Shown here: piece after piece, positions 34,875-44,892 of the stretch
How the letters are laid out: the number at the start of each line of letters is the position of its first letter
Position numbering within the stretch: the first letter of the stretch is position 1
From: Terriglobia bacterium
GTDB taxonomy: Bacteria; Acidobacteriota; Terriglobia; Terriglobales; Acidobacteriaceae
Length of the DNA: 64,000 nucleotides
Direction of reading: 5' to 3'
NCBI GenBank assembly: GCA_021324365.1
Contig: JAJPJE010000070.1
Coordinates: 58,374-122,373 of the forward strand
The notes under the pieces: generated by a model
Databases searched by the model: none
Told to the model about the DNA's origin: nothing
The model's input: only the letters and a program-made list of their open reading frames with translations
Program-made: the position numbers and the translations under genes

Positions 34875-36945
34875 TTACCAAACCCTGCAACGATTCTCTT
34901 TCACCATCGGCTGCCCGGCTTTGCACGAGAACGCTTCCTGGAACTCGGGCATATTCACCACCACACCATTGATCCGATACTTGCCCGGAGAATGCGGATC
35001 GGTCAGCGTTCGCACGCGCAGGTCTTCGGGACGACGGTTCTCGCAGGCCCACTGCGCCAGCCCTATGAAGAAGCGCTGATCGGGCGTGAATCCCTGGATA
35101 TCGTGTAGTTGCTCGTTCTTCGTGGCCGCCTTCCATGCCGCGTAAGCAAGAATCGTCCCGCCTAAATCGGCTACATCTTCTCCTTCGGTCAGCTTGCTGT
35201 TGATCTTCAGATCATCGACCGTAACGTATTGTCCGTACTGATTGACCACGCACTCGGCACGCTTGTTGAATTCCTGCGCGTCCTTGTCAGTCCACCAGTC
35301 TTTCAGGTTGCCCTTGGCGTCGAACTGGCGACCCTGGTCGTCGAAACCATGGGTCAACTCGTGCCCAATGGTTGATCCGGTATTGCCGTAATTCGGAGCA
35401 TCGTCCATTTTCGGGTCGTACAGCGGAGGCTCGAGCACGCCCGCCGGGAAATTAATATCGTTCATCTGCGGGTTGTAGTACGCATTCACCGTTGGCGGTG
35501 TCATGCCCCACTCGTCGCGATCCACCGGTTTGCCGATTTTCGCCAACTGCCGCTTCGACTCGAACACCGTCGCGCGGATTTCATTGCCGAGGAAGTCATC
35601 TGGTTTGACCTGGACCGAGCTATAGTCGCGCCACTTATTTGGATAGCCGATCTTATTTACGATCGTATCGAGCTTCTCCAGCGCATGCTTCTTTGTTTCC
35701 GGCGACATCCAACTCAGTTGCTGGATGTCCTGCCGCATCGCCGCTTCGATGTACTGCGTCATTTCGAGCGTCGACTTCTTCATGTCCGGGCTGAACGCGC
35801 GACGCACGAATTCCTGACCTAATGCCTCTCCCAGTTGCTCGTCGACCAAGCTGACGCAGCGTTTCCATCGAGGCCGCAATTGCTGCGCCCCATGCAGAGT
35901 CTTGCCGTTAGAAATTGAAATTCTCGTTGACGAACTTCGAAGAGAGATACGGCGCATTCGCATGCACAACATGCCAACGGAGATATGTCTTCCAATCGTC
36001 GAGGCTAACCGTATCGATCAGATTATTCACTTCCTTATAGAAGTCGGGTTCGGTGACATTGAATACCTGCACATTCGGCAACCCGATTGTCTTGAGGTAC
36101 ACGTTCCAGTCAAAATGTGGCGTCAGCGCCTGCAGTTTCGCGCGATCCATCTTGTGGAAGAGCTTGTAGGGATCACGTTTGTCCACCAGCGTCAGCGTCG
36201 CTTTCGCCAGTTCGGTTTCGATTTCCATCACCTTGGCGGCTTCGGTCTGAGCGATCACCGGTGAATCACCGAGCAACTGGAACATATTGGTCACGTGCTC
36301 AATGTATTGCTTCCTCTGTTCCGCGGATTTCGGGTCGGTTTTCACATAGTAGTCGCGATCCGGAAGGCCGAGCCCGCCGTCATCAGCAAAGGCAATTACA
36401 TCGTTGGAGTTGGCGAAGTCCTGGTTGGAGCCGAAGTTAAACAGAAGGCCTTCCGTGCGATTTTCCATCTGCTCTTTCGCGAGCAGCGGAGCCAGGTCTT
36501 GTTTCGTCTTCAGCGCAGAGATCGCGTCCAGTTGTGGCTGTAGCGGTGTGATGCCCAACTTCTCGACCGCGGATTCGTTCATGCAGGCGGCGAAATAATC
36601 GCCAATCTTCTGCTGATTGGCGTTGCGTCCGGTAGTCTGCTTTGCCAAGTCATCAAGAATGCCCCACAGGAACTGCTGATTGTCATTGTAGAGCTTGCCG
36701 TAGACGCTCCACGAGGACTGGTCAGCCGGGATTGGATTGTTCTTCATCCACCCTCCACAGGAATAGGTGTATAAGTCCACGCACGGATCGATTGACTTAT
36801 CCATGGATGTCACATCGAAGGAAGGCGAGTACGGCAACGCCTGTAGAGGCTTGTCCTGCTTGGTCGAAGCTGGAGTGGTCGCGGCAGGGTTCTGGCCCGC
36901 GGCAAACAAAGAGGTGACGAGCAGAAAGAAGAGCAGCTTGTGCAT
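34875..36945 (-). pseudogene. M13-family metallopeptidase, split by a +1 frameshift
   Basis: Neprilysin-type zinc endopeptidase, exported (signal peptide 1-17). The N-terminal half (36945 to 35908) ends FVNENFNF then TAA. The C-terminal half continues in the next frame as GKTLHGAQQLRPRWKR and has intact GHELTHGFDDQG (HExxH) and EGEDVADLGG (third zinc ligand). Removing one A near 35908 (TTCTAAC to TTCTAC) restores FYGKTLHG and a protein of about 690 residues, the family's normal length. Either a recent inactivation or an assembly indel. Confidence 0.88.
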
Positions 36946-37140
36946 CAGTTGATCTCCGGACGAACCCGGCAGTGTAGCGAGAATGGGGCAGGCAGGGCAA
37001 AGGGGTTGGGACGAGATGCGAAAGAGTAGAGTCTATCCACCACTTCGCTATTGGGACCCACCGTAACCTGTTTAAAACAATTGTCTTATGATCGAACAAC
37101 ATTTTCGGGCCTTGTAAGTTCTAATTGAATGCGGAGTGCG

Positions 37141-37166
37141 ATTTTCTGATTTTCAGAAAATATGAT
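37141..37166 (+). promoter_or_regulatory. Operator-like palindrome over the -10 box of the AbrB gene
   Basis: ATTTTCTGA (37141-37149) and TCAGAAAAT (37153-37161) form a perfect 9-bp inverted repeat with a 3-nt spacer. A TATGAT -10 box (37161-37166) begins at its last base. Placement 45 bp before the AbrB-type start suggests autoregulation. No good -35 box is seen. Confidence 0.65.
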
Positions 37167-37211
37167 AGGATGTTTCTGCCGTCAAAGAAGGCAGCGCAGG
37201 AGCAAACGCCA

Positions 37212-37565
37212 ATGAGCAATCGAATTAGAAAATATGTACGTTTGCGTGAACGCAACCAAATTACGCTGCCCGCAGAGCTTCTGGAAGGTTTAGCTGTCGA
37301 AATCGGCGGCTTCCTTGAGATCAGCCGCGGGGCTGACAACTCTATTCAACTTCGCCCCACCGCACTGGTGGTCATGAACGCTGAGCATTTGAATGAACAG
37401 GAGAAAGCGGCTCTTGAACCTGCAGCCATGGAACAGGCCAAGAGCATTACTACTCCTGAGCAGTTCATTAAGCGCGTTCAGGATTCCGAAAAGAAAAAGA
37501 GAAAAACCAAGGTAGCGCAGGCAATTGCGGCGGCCCATGCGGCCGCAGCCATCTCCCGTGGATAG
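37212..37565 (+). CDS. AbrB/SpoVT-type DNA-binding protein (possible antitoxin)
   Basis: A 117-residue protein with an N-terminal swapped-hairpin AbrB-like domain (RKYVRLRERNQITLPAELLE, then GGFLEISRG; residues 5-40) and a charged helical C-terminus ending in an Ala-rich, Lys-rich tail. The start at ATG 37212 is chosen because upstream codons overlap the promoter palindrome. The tail could wrap a toxin. It is followed 85 bp later by a small gene on the same strand. Confidence 0.75.
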   Translation: MSNRIRKYVRLRERNQITLPAELLEGLAVEIGGFLEISRGADNSIQLRPTALVVMNAEHLNEQEKAALEPAAMEQAKSITTPEQFIKRVQDSEKKKRKTKVAQAIAAAHAAAAISRG

Positions 37566-37650
37566 GTCTCCGCGGCAAGATCCTGCTCTTCGCTTTTCTT
37601 CTACTTTCGGTTGGTTCGAGGTACTCTGTTGCGAGCAGGCGGAGGATTGA

Positions 37651-37965
37651 TTGGCTCGCAACGAGATTTTTTACGGCAATCCTAAATTCATCGAAGCCTA
37701 TCAAAAACTGAAAGAGGAACGCACCGACTCTGAGCAGATCATCAGCGCCGCCTTCAATGCGATCGAAAGGCTGCGTACCTACATTCACGACTCCGACTGG
37801 CAGCCATTAGCAATCCTCTCCGTCCTTCAGAAACAATCGAAGCATGTCTACCACTTGGCGATCGGATACGAGTCGTTCATCGTGTCGCTACACGTTGAGA
37901 AAACCAAAGATGCGAACACGCCATTCCTCATTACTCTCCTCACAATTGGTCCCGGCGAGAGTTAA
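37651..37965 (+). CDS. Small protein, possible toxin partner of the AbrB gene
   Basis: A 104-residue protein starting at TTG 37651 with a strong GGAGG (37641-37645). It has helices in the first 60 residues, then strands (KHVYHLAIGYESFIVSLHVE, PFLITLLTIG) in an order compatible with a RelE/ParE-like fold, though I see no convincing family motif. Placement after an AbrB-type gene with its own operator suggests a toxin-antitoxin pair. The stop overlaps the convergent next gene by 4 bp. Confidence 0.55.
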   Translation: MARNEIFYGNPKFIEAYQKLKEERTDSEQIISAAFNAIERLRTYIHDSDWQPLAILSVLQKQSKHVYHLAIGYESFIVSLHVEKTKDANTPFLITLLTIGPGES

Positions 37966-38312
37966 AGAACGTGAAGTTTGACGAGCAGGTCAATCAGGAA
38001 ACCGGCAGTCACCACCACGAAACCTGCAATCGTCAACCGTCGTGTGCGTTTCGCCAGACTCAGTTCCAGTTGGTCAGGAATCGAGGTCGGCACAGCAGGA
38101 GCCGCTGATGCGCCCGGAATTGCAGTGCGAACCTGGCTCTGCGCACCCGCGCGTTGAGACAGCAGTTTATGGATTTCCTCCTCGAGTTCACGAGCACCGA
38201 TTCTGACTTTGGTGTTGCTTCGTGCCCGAAAAGCATCGACTGCGAGGATGCCGCCGCCGATGAACGTAAGGACGGACGAAGCGACCTCCCACCAATTCAT
38301 CTGCTCCTGCAT
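37962..38312 (-). CDS. Small two-pass membrane protein
   Basis: A 116-residue protein with hydrophobic segments at about 10-26 and 94-112 and a soluble, charged loop between them containing an Ala/Pro-rich stretch. No family recognised. It lies 13 bp downstream of the VOC gene on the same strand and probably shares its transcript. Confidence 0.6.
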   Translation of the reverse strand: MQEQMNWWEVASSVLTFIGGGILAVDAFRARSNTKVRIGARELEEEIHKLLSQRAGAQSQVRTAIPGASAAPAVPTSIPDQLELSLAKRTRRLTIAGFVVVTAGFLIDLLVKLHVL

Positions 38313-38325
38313 ACGTTCTCCCTTT

Positions 38326-38739
38326 TCAATCTAAAAATTTCCCAATCAGCCACAAATGTCCAAACGGATCCAAGACCGCGCCCTGCATCATGCGTCGAAT
38401 CGGTTGCGGACCAAATGTCGTGTGCGCATGCTCGTTCACCGGACTGTGCTCTCGTGCTCCTGCGGCAATCGCCCGCGCCTGCACCGCCCTGGGATCGTCT
38501 ACGAACAACTCAATCCTGACTGTCGTCGCGCCAATCCCGTCAGGCCCTCGTGTCCCAAATTCAGGCGATTCCTCCGCCAGGAAGAACTCGGCTCCATCAA
38601 TTGCGAGTCCGGCGACTCCCTCGCCCTCGATGCGCCAAAGTTCCTCTGCTTCGAATGCGTTCTTATAGAACTCGATTGCGGCAGGCGCATCGCTCACCGC
38701 TAGCATCGGCGCAATTCTTGTTGCGGTCTTGTCATTCAT
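38326..38739 (-). CDS. VOC-superfamily (glyoxalase/PhnB-like) protein
   Basis: A 137-residue protein with the paired beta-alpha-beta-beta-beta modules of the vicinal-oxygen-chelate fold (APMLAVSDAPAAIEFYKNAF, then TFGPQPIRRMMQGAVLDPFG with HLWLIGK). PhnB-like members have mostly unknown functions. First gene of a probable two-gene unit with the membrane protein downstream. Confidence 0.85.
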   Translation of the reverse strand: MNDKTATRIAPMLAVSDAPAAIEFYKNAFEAEELWRIEGEGVAGLAIDGAEFFLAEESPEFGTRGPDGIGATTVRIELFVDDPRAVQARAIAAGAREHSPVNEHAHTTFGPQPIRRMMQGAVLDPFGHLWLIGKFLD

Positions 38740-38763
38740 GGTCTTCCACTACCTTTTAAGATC

Positions 38764-38849
38764 CGTCATTTCAAGCGACCGGCCGCCCTGTTTTTCGCGA
38801 TCCCGTTTTTGGATCGCGCGGCCAGGAGTCGCGAAACCTTGCGCTCAAG
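38764..38849. repeat. Dispersed intergenic repeat, copy 1
   Basis: Begins CGTCATTTCAAGCG and ends in GAGTCGCGAAACCTTGCG, the layout seen again at 42349-42442 (GTCGAGCG ... GAGTCGAGAGACCTTGCG) and in part at 41391. An internal GCGATCC/GGATCGC stem forms a hairpin. These look like the short GTCATTTCGAGCG-type repeats scattered in many bacterial chromosomes. Confidence 0.6.
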
Positions 38850-38864
38850 AAACTGGATTGCAAC

Positions 38865-39566
38865 TCACCCCAGTTCCCAGAACTCCCCGATCATCCCCAC
38901 CCGCTCGAAAATTGCCTTCGCCTCTTCCAAAGTCACTGGTCGCCAATCTTCCGCAAACCTGTCCCCATAAAATAGTTGCGCCAGTAACCAGCCCTGATCG
39001 AGTGTCAGCAGTCCGCCCCGGTCACGATTCCACTGCCTGCACCAGCGATCTACGTGCTGTTCCGACCGGAACAGGAGCATCGTCTTTCAGGTGAAGGCGA
39101 CATCGTTGTACCACTGCTTCGGAGGAACGGCGAAGTGAATGATGCCCTGCTCCGGTTCGAGTTTCCCACCGCTCACGGTTAGTGTAATCGGCTGATCGCA
39201 GCATCCACAGGACGCGGGAAGTACGGCATCCTTATGCATCGCCGCCGAAATTCCCAAGGCGTCCCAAATGCAATTGCCGAAGTACCCTACCGCGCCGACT
39301 CGCACCGGAAACGCCGTCGGTACCGCCGAGAATGGCGCCGCTCGCCAAAGTTCATCTGCCTCCGGATCAACAATGAACGCGTGCGACTGCTGCAGCTCCT
39401 CGTAAGCGCCTCTGACCTCTTCGCGGGAGGCGCCCAGAGCAGCGCCTACTTCTGCCATCTTGGGCACACGTCCCGTCCGAACCGTCATCTCATATGTGGA
39501 AATTCGGACTTTATTTGGGAATGCTGCGTACCCCATCAGACTAAAGCTTAACCCATGTAAGGACAT
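38865..39566 (-). CDS. MerB-like organomercurial lyase family selenoprotein (in-frame TGA = Sec160)
   Basis: The frame from 39566 is open to a TGA at 39087-39089 and continues in the same frame to 38865. Both halves belong to one alkylmercury-lyase-family protein of 233 residues including the TGA residue. MerB cleaves carbon-mercury bonds with two Cys and one Asp (Cys96, Asp99, Cys159 in E. coli). Here YFGNCIWDALG gives Cys99 and Asp102, and the TGA is residue 160 in AFT-U-KTMLLFRSE, where homologues have Cys. A GGUC-loop hairpin follows (see separate entry). The start is uncertain: ATG 39566 has GGGAGG 14 nt upstream; ATG 39536 is an alternative. It is divergent from pyrG. Confidence 0.85.
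39057..39089 (-). promoter_or_regulatory. Bacterial SECIS element after the MerB-like TGA
   Basis: On the minus strand the TGA (39089-39087) is followed after 12 nt by CTGTTCC (39074-39068), loop GGTC (39067-39064) and GGAACAG (39063-39057), a perfect 7-bp stem. The loop starts 19 nt after TGA. The GGUC loop and this spacing closely resemble the E. coli fdhF SECIS, which SelB binds. Confidence 0.85.
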
Positions 39567-39616
39567 GCGCCGCCAAACTTCCTCCCAAGAATCGCTGGCA
39601 AGATGCCCCGCGCTAA

Positions 39617-41365
<1,749 letters not shown>

Positions 41366-41390
41366 CTCACCGGAACTGGGAACTTAAGGC

Positions 41391-41549
41391 CGTCATTTCG
41401 AGCGGGTTTGAGGCGTTTAGCGGGCGTCTGAGGCCGCTGCCGAAATCCGGAGCGAAGCCGAAGGAACGCAATACAGTGACGATACAGCATAGCCCGGCAT
41501 GTGAGTGCCGGGTCAGATCTAAGACGAACGAGTCCCGCAGGGACGACAC
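41391..41549. repeat. Composite of intergenic repeats between pyrG and the selenoprotein gene
   Basis: The 200-bp gap has no gene. It contains CGTCATTTCGAGCGGG (dispersed repeat, copy 2), a hairpin CCCGGCA/TGCCGGG (41493-41499, 41506-41512) and a GTCCC-GCA-GGGAC palindrome (41532-41536, 41540-41544), three short repeat types placed end to end. Confidence 0.6.
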
Positions 41550-41565
41550 GGTAAGGTTCTGAATC

Positions 41566-42315
41566 ATGACCACCCGCATCGCGATCGTCGGCGACTTCAA
41601 TCCTGAATTCCACTCCCACCTCGCGACCAACTCTGCCATCGCAGACGTCGCTCGCCACATCGGCCTCGATCTGCACAGCGAATGGGTTCCGACCGACCGC
41701 GTCGACGAACTCGGCCCCGAGCCCGCTCTCTCCACCTTCGACGCAATCTTCGCCTCTCCCGGCAGTCCCTACAACAGCATGCATGGAATGCTTCGCGCCA
41801 TCGAATACGCGCGCACACGCAATATCCCTTTCACCGGCACTTGAGGGGGCTTCCAACATACTCTGTTAGAGTATGCCCGGAACCTCTTAAACATCGCCGA
41901 CGCTGACAGCGCCGAGCACGGTAACTCATCCCGGAACATCATTATCTCTCCTGTCGCCTGTGACCTGCCGAATCGTGCCGCCGGAGCGCCGAAACTCTCA
42001 GGCGATCATCAGTTATCGCTTGTTCCGGAAAGGCGTTTGCGTCAAATCTATGGCACCGATCACACGACCGAGGAATACTTCTGCAACTACGAAGTAAATG
42101 CCGCGTACGACATTCAATTCCGGGAGGCTGGTCTGGTCGTCTCGGCAAGAGGCCCGCAGTACGAAGTACGTGCGATCGAAATTCCCGATCATACCTTCTT
42201 CATCGCCACGCTATTCCAACCGCAGCTATCCTCCCGTGCCGCCGAGCATCCGCTGATCGCTGCTTATCTTCGGTCCGCCGTATCGGATCAAGGGTCGAGG
42301 AAGGCCACCTCGTAG
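41566..42315 (+). CDS. CTP synthase C-terminal region-related selenoprotein (in-frame TGA = Sec93)
   Basis: One frame of 250 codons interrupted only by TGA at 41842-41844. It encodes a stand-alone class I amidotransferase-like protein related to the C-terminal domain of CTP synthase. The TGA falls at the nucleophile-elbow cysteine: PFTGT-U-GGFQHTLLEYARN, where homologues read TCGGFQH and PyrG has ICLGMQ. Conserved sequence continues on both sides. I know this family as one in which Cys and Sec forms alternate. The PyrG motif FHPEF reads FQPQL here (217-221), so the catalytic His and Glu are absent; glutaminase activity is unlikely and redox or thiol chemistry is possible. A hairpin follows the TGA. 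Function undetermined. Confidence 0.87.
41842..41878 (+). promoter_or_regulatory. Bacterial SECIS-like hairpin after the second TGA
   Basis: CATACTCT (41857-41864) and AGAGTATG (41868-41875) form a perfect 8-bp stem with loop GTT. The loop begins 20 nt after the TGA and starts with G, as bacterial SECIS elements usually require. GGG (41847-41849) and CCC (41876-41878) can add a lower stem across a 7-nt bulge. Confidence 0.75.
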
Positions 42316-42348
42316 GATGGAATTCTCTACGCGAATTTTTAATGGCTT

Positions 42349-42442
42349 TCATGTCGAGCGAGGCCGTGTTTTCCGGCCGAGTCGAGAGACCTTGCGTTAC
42401 AGCCACACGGTTCGAAAAACTGCGGCTGCTCGCTTAGAATGA
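42349..42442. repeat. Dispersed intergenic repeat, copy 3
   Basis: Starts TTCATGTCGAGCGAGGCCG, has GAGTCGAGAGACCTTGCG in the middle and ends GCTCGCTTAGAATGACAA, giving inverted ends (GTCGAGCGAG... and ...CTCGCTTAGAATGAC). It fills most of the gap before kdsA. Confidence 0.6.
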
Positions 42443-42474
42443 CAAGCGCGTAAGTTCAATCCGAAACTCGAAAC

Positions 42475-43329
42475 GTGAAACATTCTTTCAAACTCGGCAA
42501 CATCGAAATCGGCGGCGGTCAACTGTTCCTGATCGCCGGCCCTTGCGTCATCGAAAGCGAAGCGCACGCCATCAAGATGGCGGAATGTATTGGCGGGGTG
42601 GCCAAGGCGCTCAAGCTGCCCTACATCTTCAAGGCCTCTTACGACAAAGCAAATCGCACGTCGCTGAAGAGCTTCCGCGGACCGGGTGTAAGCGAAGGTC
42701 TCCGCATTCTTCGCAAGATCGCCGATACGGTTCACGTCCCCGTACTCACCGACGTTCACGAGGCAGTCGATGTCCAGCGGGTCGCCGAAGTCGTCGATGT
42801 TCTTCAGATCCCTGCGTTCCTCTGCCGTCAGACCGACTTGCTTGTTGCCGCCGCGAAATCCGGCCGCACCATCAACATCAAGAAAGGTCAGTTCGTCTCG
42901 CCATGGGATATGCGGCACGCAGTGGCAAAGGTGCGGGACGCAGGTAATAACAAAGTGTTCTTGACCGAGCGCGGAGCTTCTTTCGGATACAACAACCTTG
43001 TAGTCGACATGCGGTCTTTACCCATCATGCGCGAGTTTGCGCCTGTCGTTTTCGACGCTACCCACTCCGTGCAGATGCCCTCAGCGGCGAACGCCGAAGG
43101 TACTGCCGTTTCCGGCGGCCAGCCTGAGTTCATCCCCCTGCTGTCACGTGCTGCCGTAGCCGCAGGTGTCGACGGCATCTTCATGGAGGTTCACGACAAT
43201 CCCGCGCAGGCCAAGTCTGACGGCGCGAATGCGCTTGATCTGAAATTACTGCGGGGCGTACTTACGCAGCTGCTCGCCGTCGACAAAGCTGTCCGCGAAC
43301 AAAAGGTTCCAGAAGAAACCATCAACTGA
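42475..43329 (+). CDS. kdsA: 3-deoxy-8-phosphooctulonate synthase KdsA
   Basis: Condenses arabinose 5-phosphate with phosphoenolpyruvate to Kdo 8-phosphate. The 284 residues start at GTG 42475. Signatures are FLIAGPCVIESE, YIFKASYDKANRTS, KSFRGPG and FDATHSVQMP. Cys24 in AGPCVIES is the residue that marks the metal-dependent class (as in Aquifex); metal-independent enzymes such as E. coli KdsA have Asn there. kdsD and kdsC lie elsewhere in the window. It is followed 15 bp later by the thioredoxin-like gene. Confidence 0.95.
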   Translation: MKHSFKLGNIEIGGGQLFLIAGPCVIESEAHAIKMAECIGGVAKALKLPYIFKASYDKANRTSLKSFRGPGVSEGLRILRKIADTVHVPVLTDVHEAVDVQRVAEVVDVLQIPAFLCRQTDLLVAAAKSGRTINIKKGQFVSPWDMRHAVAKVRDAGNNKVFLTERGASFGYNNLVVDMRSLPIMREFAPVVFDATHSVQMPSAANAEGTAVSGGQPEFIPLLSRAAVAAGVDGIFMEVHDNPAQAKSDGANALDLKLLRGVLTQLLAVDKAVREQKVPEETIN

Positions 43330-43344
43330 GCTAAGCTTCTCGCT

Positions 43345-44199
43345 ATGCGTTGCGCCCGGCTTCTCCTTGCAATTCTTGTTATTGCCTTGTTTGTGCCACC
43401 GATCACAGGACAATCTGTGGCGATCGAAAATCCAGGGTTGAGAAACTGGAAATCCGCGCTGATGTCGCTCGATGCGACCGTCCTGGCAAAGCTCTACACG
43501 TCCAACGCCGCGGCTACCACAGCCGACGGCGAGCCCCAGGACCTCAGCGCCGACGAACAGTTCTGGAGGCAGTTTGTCTCGCAGAAACCGCAGGAGTTAA
43601 GCGTACTGGTGCGCGGTACCAAGGAGCAGCCGGGGATGCAAGTCGCCGCCCTGACGGTTTCTTTCAAGGAAAACACGCTGCAGGGTCTGCGCAGCCGATA
43701 CATCCTCGTGCAGCAGTTTTGGCAGCGAGAGGGAGATGAGTGGCGCATCGTGGCGGCAAAGCACTCGGGCGTGCTGAAGATGCCGCAACCCGCGTCTCTA
43801 AATCCAAATCTCTACCCGCGTGGCGTTGACGCACATCAGGAGATCAAGGAAGCCATCGAGCGCGCCAGCCACGAGCATAAGCGAGTGATTCTCATCTTTG
43901 GCGCGAACTGGTGCTATGACTGTCACGTACTCGACTTCGCCCTGCATCACTCCGACGCCGCACCCGTAGCGGAGAAGAACTTCGTCATCGTTCACGTCGA
44001 TATTGGCGAAGGAAAGTTGAATCCCGATCTCGTGAGCGAGTACAAGATCCCGCTCGACAAAGGCGTGCCTGCCCTTGCGGTCCTCGATAGCAATGGGAAG
44101 CTGCTCTACTCCCAGCAGAATGGAGAATTTGAGTCGGCGCGATCCATGGATCCTGACGAATTGATTGCGTTCCTGGAAAAGTGGAAGCCTAAAACCTAA
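43345..44199 (+). CDS. Exported protein with SnoaL-like and thioredoxin domains
   Basis: A 284-residue protein with a signal peptide (1-22), an N-terminal SnoaL/DUF4440-like alpha+beta domain (about 30-145, ending QQFWQREGDEWRIVAAKHSG) and a C-terminal thioredoxin fold with the active-site motif ANWCYDCH and a cis-Pro region DKGVPALAVLD. It is probably a periplasmic thiol reductant or oxidant. It starts 15 bp after kdsA, so it may share its transcript. The partner is unknown. Confidence 0.8.
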   Translation: MRCARLLLAILVIALFVPPITGQSVAIENPGLRNWKSALMSLDATVLAKLYTSNAAATTADGEPQDLSADEQFWRQFVSQKPQELSVLVRGTKEQPGMQVAALTVSFKENTLQGLRSRYILVQQFWQREGDEWRIVAAKHSGVLKMPQPASLNPNLYPRGVDAHQEIKEAIERASHEHKRVILIFGANWCYDCHVLDFALHHSDAAPVAEKNFVIVHVDIGEGKLNPDLVSEYKIPLDKGVPALAVLDSNGKLLYSQQNGEFESARSMDPDELIAFLEKWKPKT

Positions 44200-44214
44200 C
44201 TACTCTCTCAGCCA

Positions 44215-44778
44215 CTATGACGCTACCGGCAACGGTTCGAGATAGAGATCTGCCATGCCATCAGAGCGCATCGTAAGGTCGTAACGAACGAGGACAAAGC
44301 GTCCGTCCCGCCGGCGATAAACCCAATACCCGGATTTCCTTCCTGCAGAGCGAATCTCTTCGCGAAGCTTTGGGAAGTTTACGAAATCCGGTGGCGTGAC
44401 GTACTCCGCAGTGCGCCCAATCAGTTCCGAACGACTGAAGCCCAGCATCTGCCCAAAAGATGGAGACATATCCGCATAGCGGAAACTGGAGTCCAGCAGA
44501 ACCCACAATCGATCGTGATCCGAGGGTTCACGGAAATCACCTGTTCGCTGACCGGCGGTGGAGGGGTTCCCTTCTTGCTGATTATGGTTCTTGGAACGAA
44601 ACGGCCATAGTAGCAGCGCCAAGCCCAGCAATGCGTTGAGGCCGATCATGAGCAGGCCGATTATATCGGCGAGAAAACCGGTAAGGGCGCCGTGCTCTTC
44701 GACCGCATCAGCACCTTCCTGCAATGCCGCACCGAAAAGACTTTTCTTTTTGTGAAGTGTAATTCCCGTTTTCACCAC
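44215..44778 (-). CDS. Membrane-anchored PAS-domain protein
   Basis: A 187-residue protein with one membrane segment (about 36-62, LADIIGLLMIGLNALLGLAL) and a C-terminal PAS domain (about 85-185: SSFRYADMSPSFGQMLGFSR, ELIGRTAEYVTPPD, YWVYRRRDGRFVLVRYDLT). No kinase, cyclase or HTH output domain follows, so it may pass its signal through a partner. Convergent with the thioredoxin gene, only 15 bp apart. Confidence 0.8.
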   Translation of the reverse strand: MVKTGITLHKKKSLFGAALQEGADAVEEHGALTGFLADIIGLLMIGLNALLGLALLLWPFRSKNHNQQEGNPSTAGQRTGDFREPSDHDRLWVLLDSSFRYADMSPSFGQMLGFSRSELIGRTAEYVTPPDFVNFPKLREEIRSAGRKSGYWVYRRRDGRFVLVRYDLTMRSDGMADLYLEPLPVAS

Positions 44779-44892
44779 CGCGATACTCCCAAAACGACTA
44801 CCTTACCGCGAAATTCGCGACCCATCAGAAAGAATTGATTTTTGTTCCGAGAAATGGACTAGAACCTCTGAAATGCAGCGCGCATGATCCAG

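Noticed and set aside
35905..35911. Programmed frameshifting in the M13 peptidase
   Set aside because: The site TTCTAAC is not a known slippery sequence and there is no stimulatory hairpin; a simple insertion explains it.
39087..39089. Treating the TGA in the MerB-like gene as a nonsense mutation
   Set aside because: The codon falls on a cysteine site, a SECIS with the right loop and distance follows, and a second gene in the window has the same arrangement.
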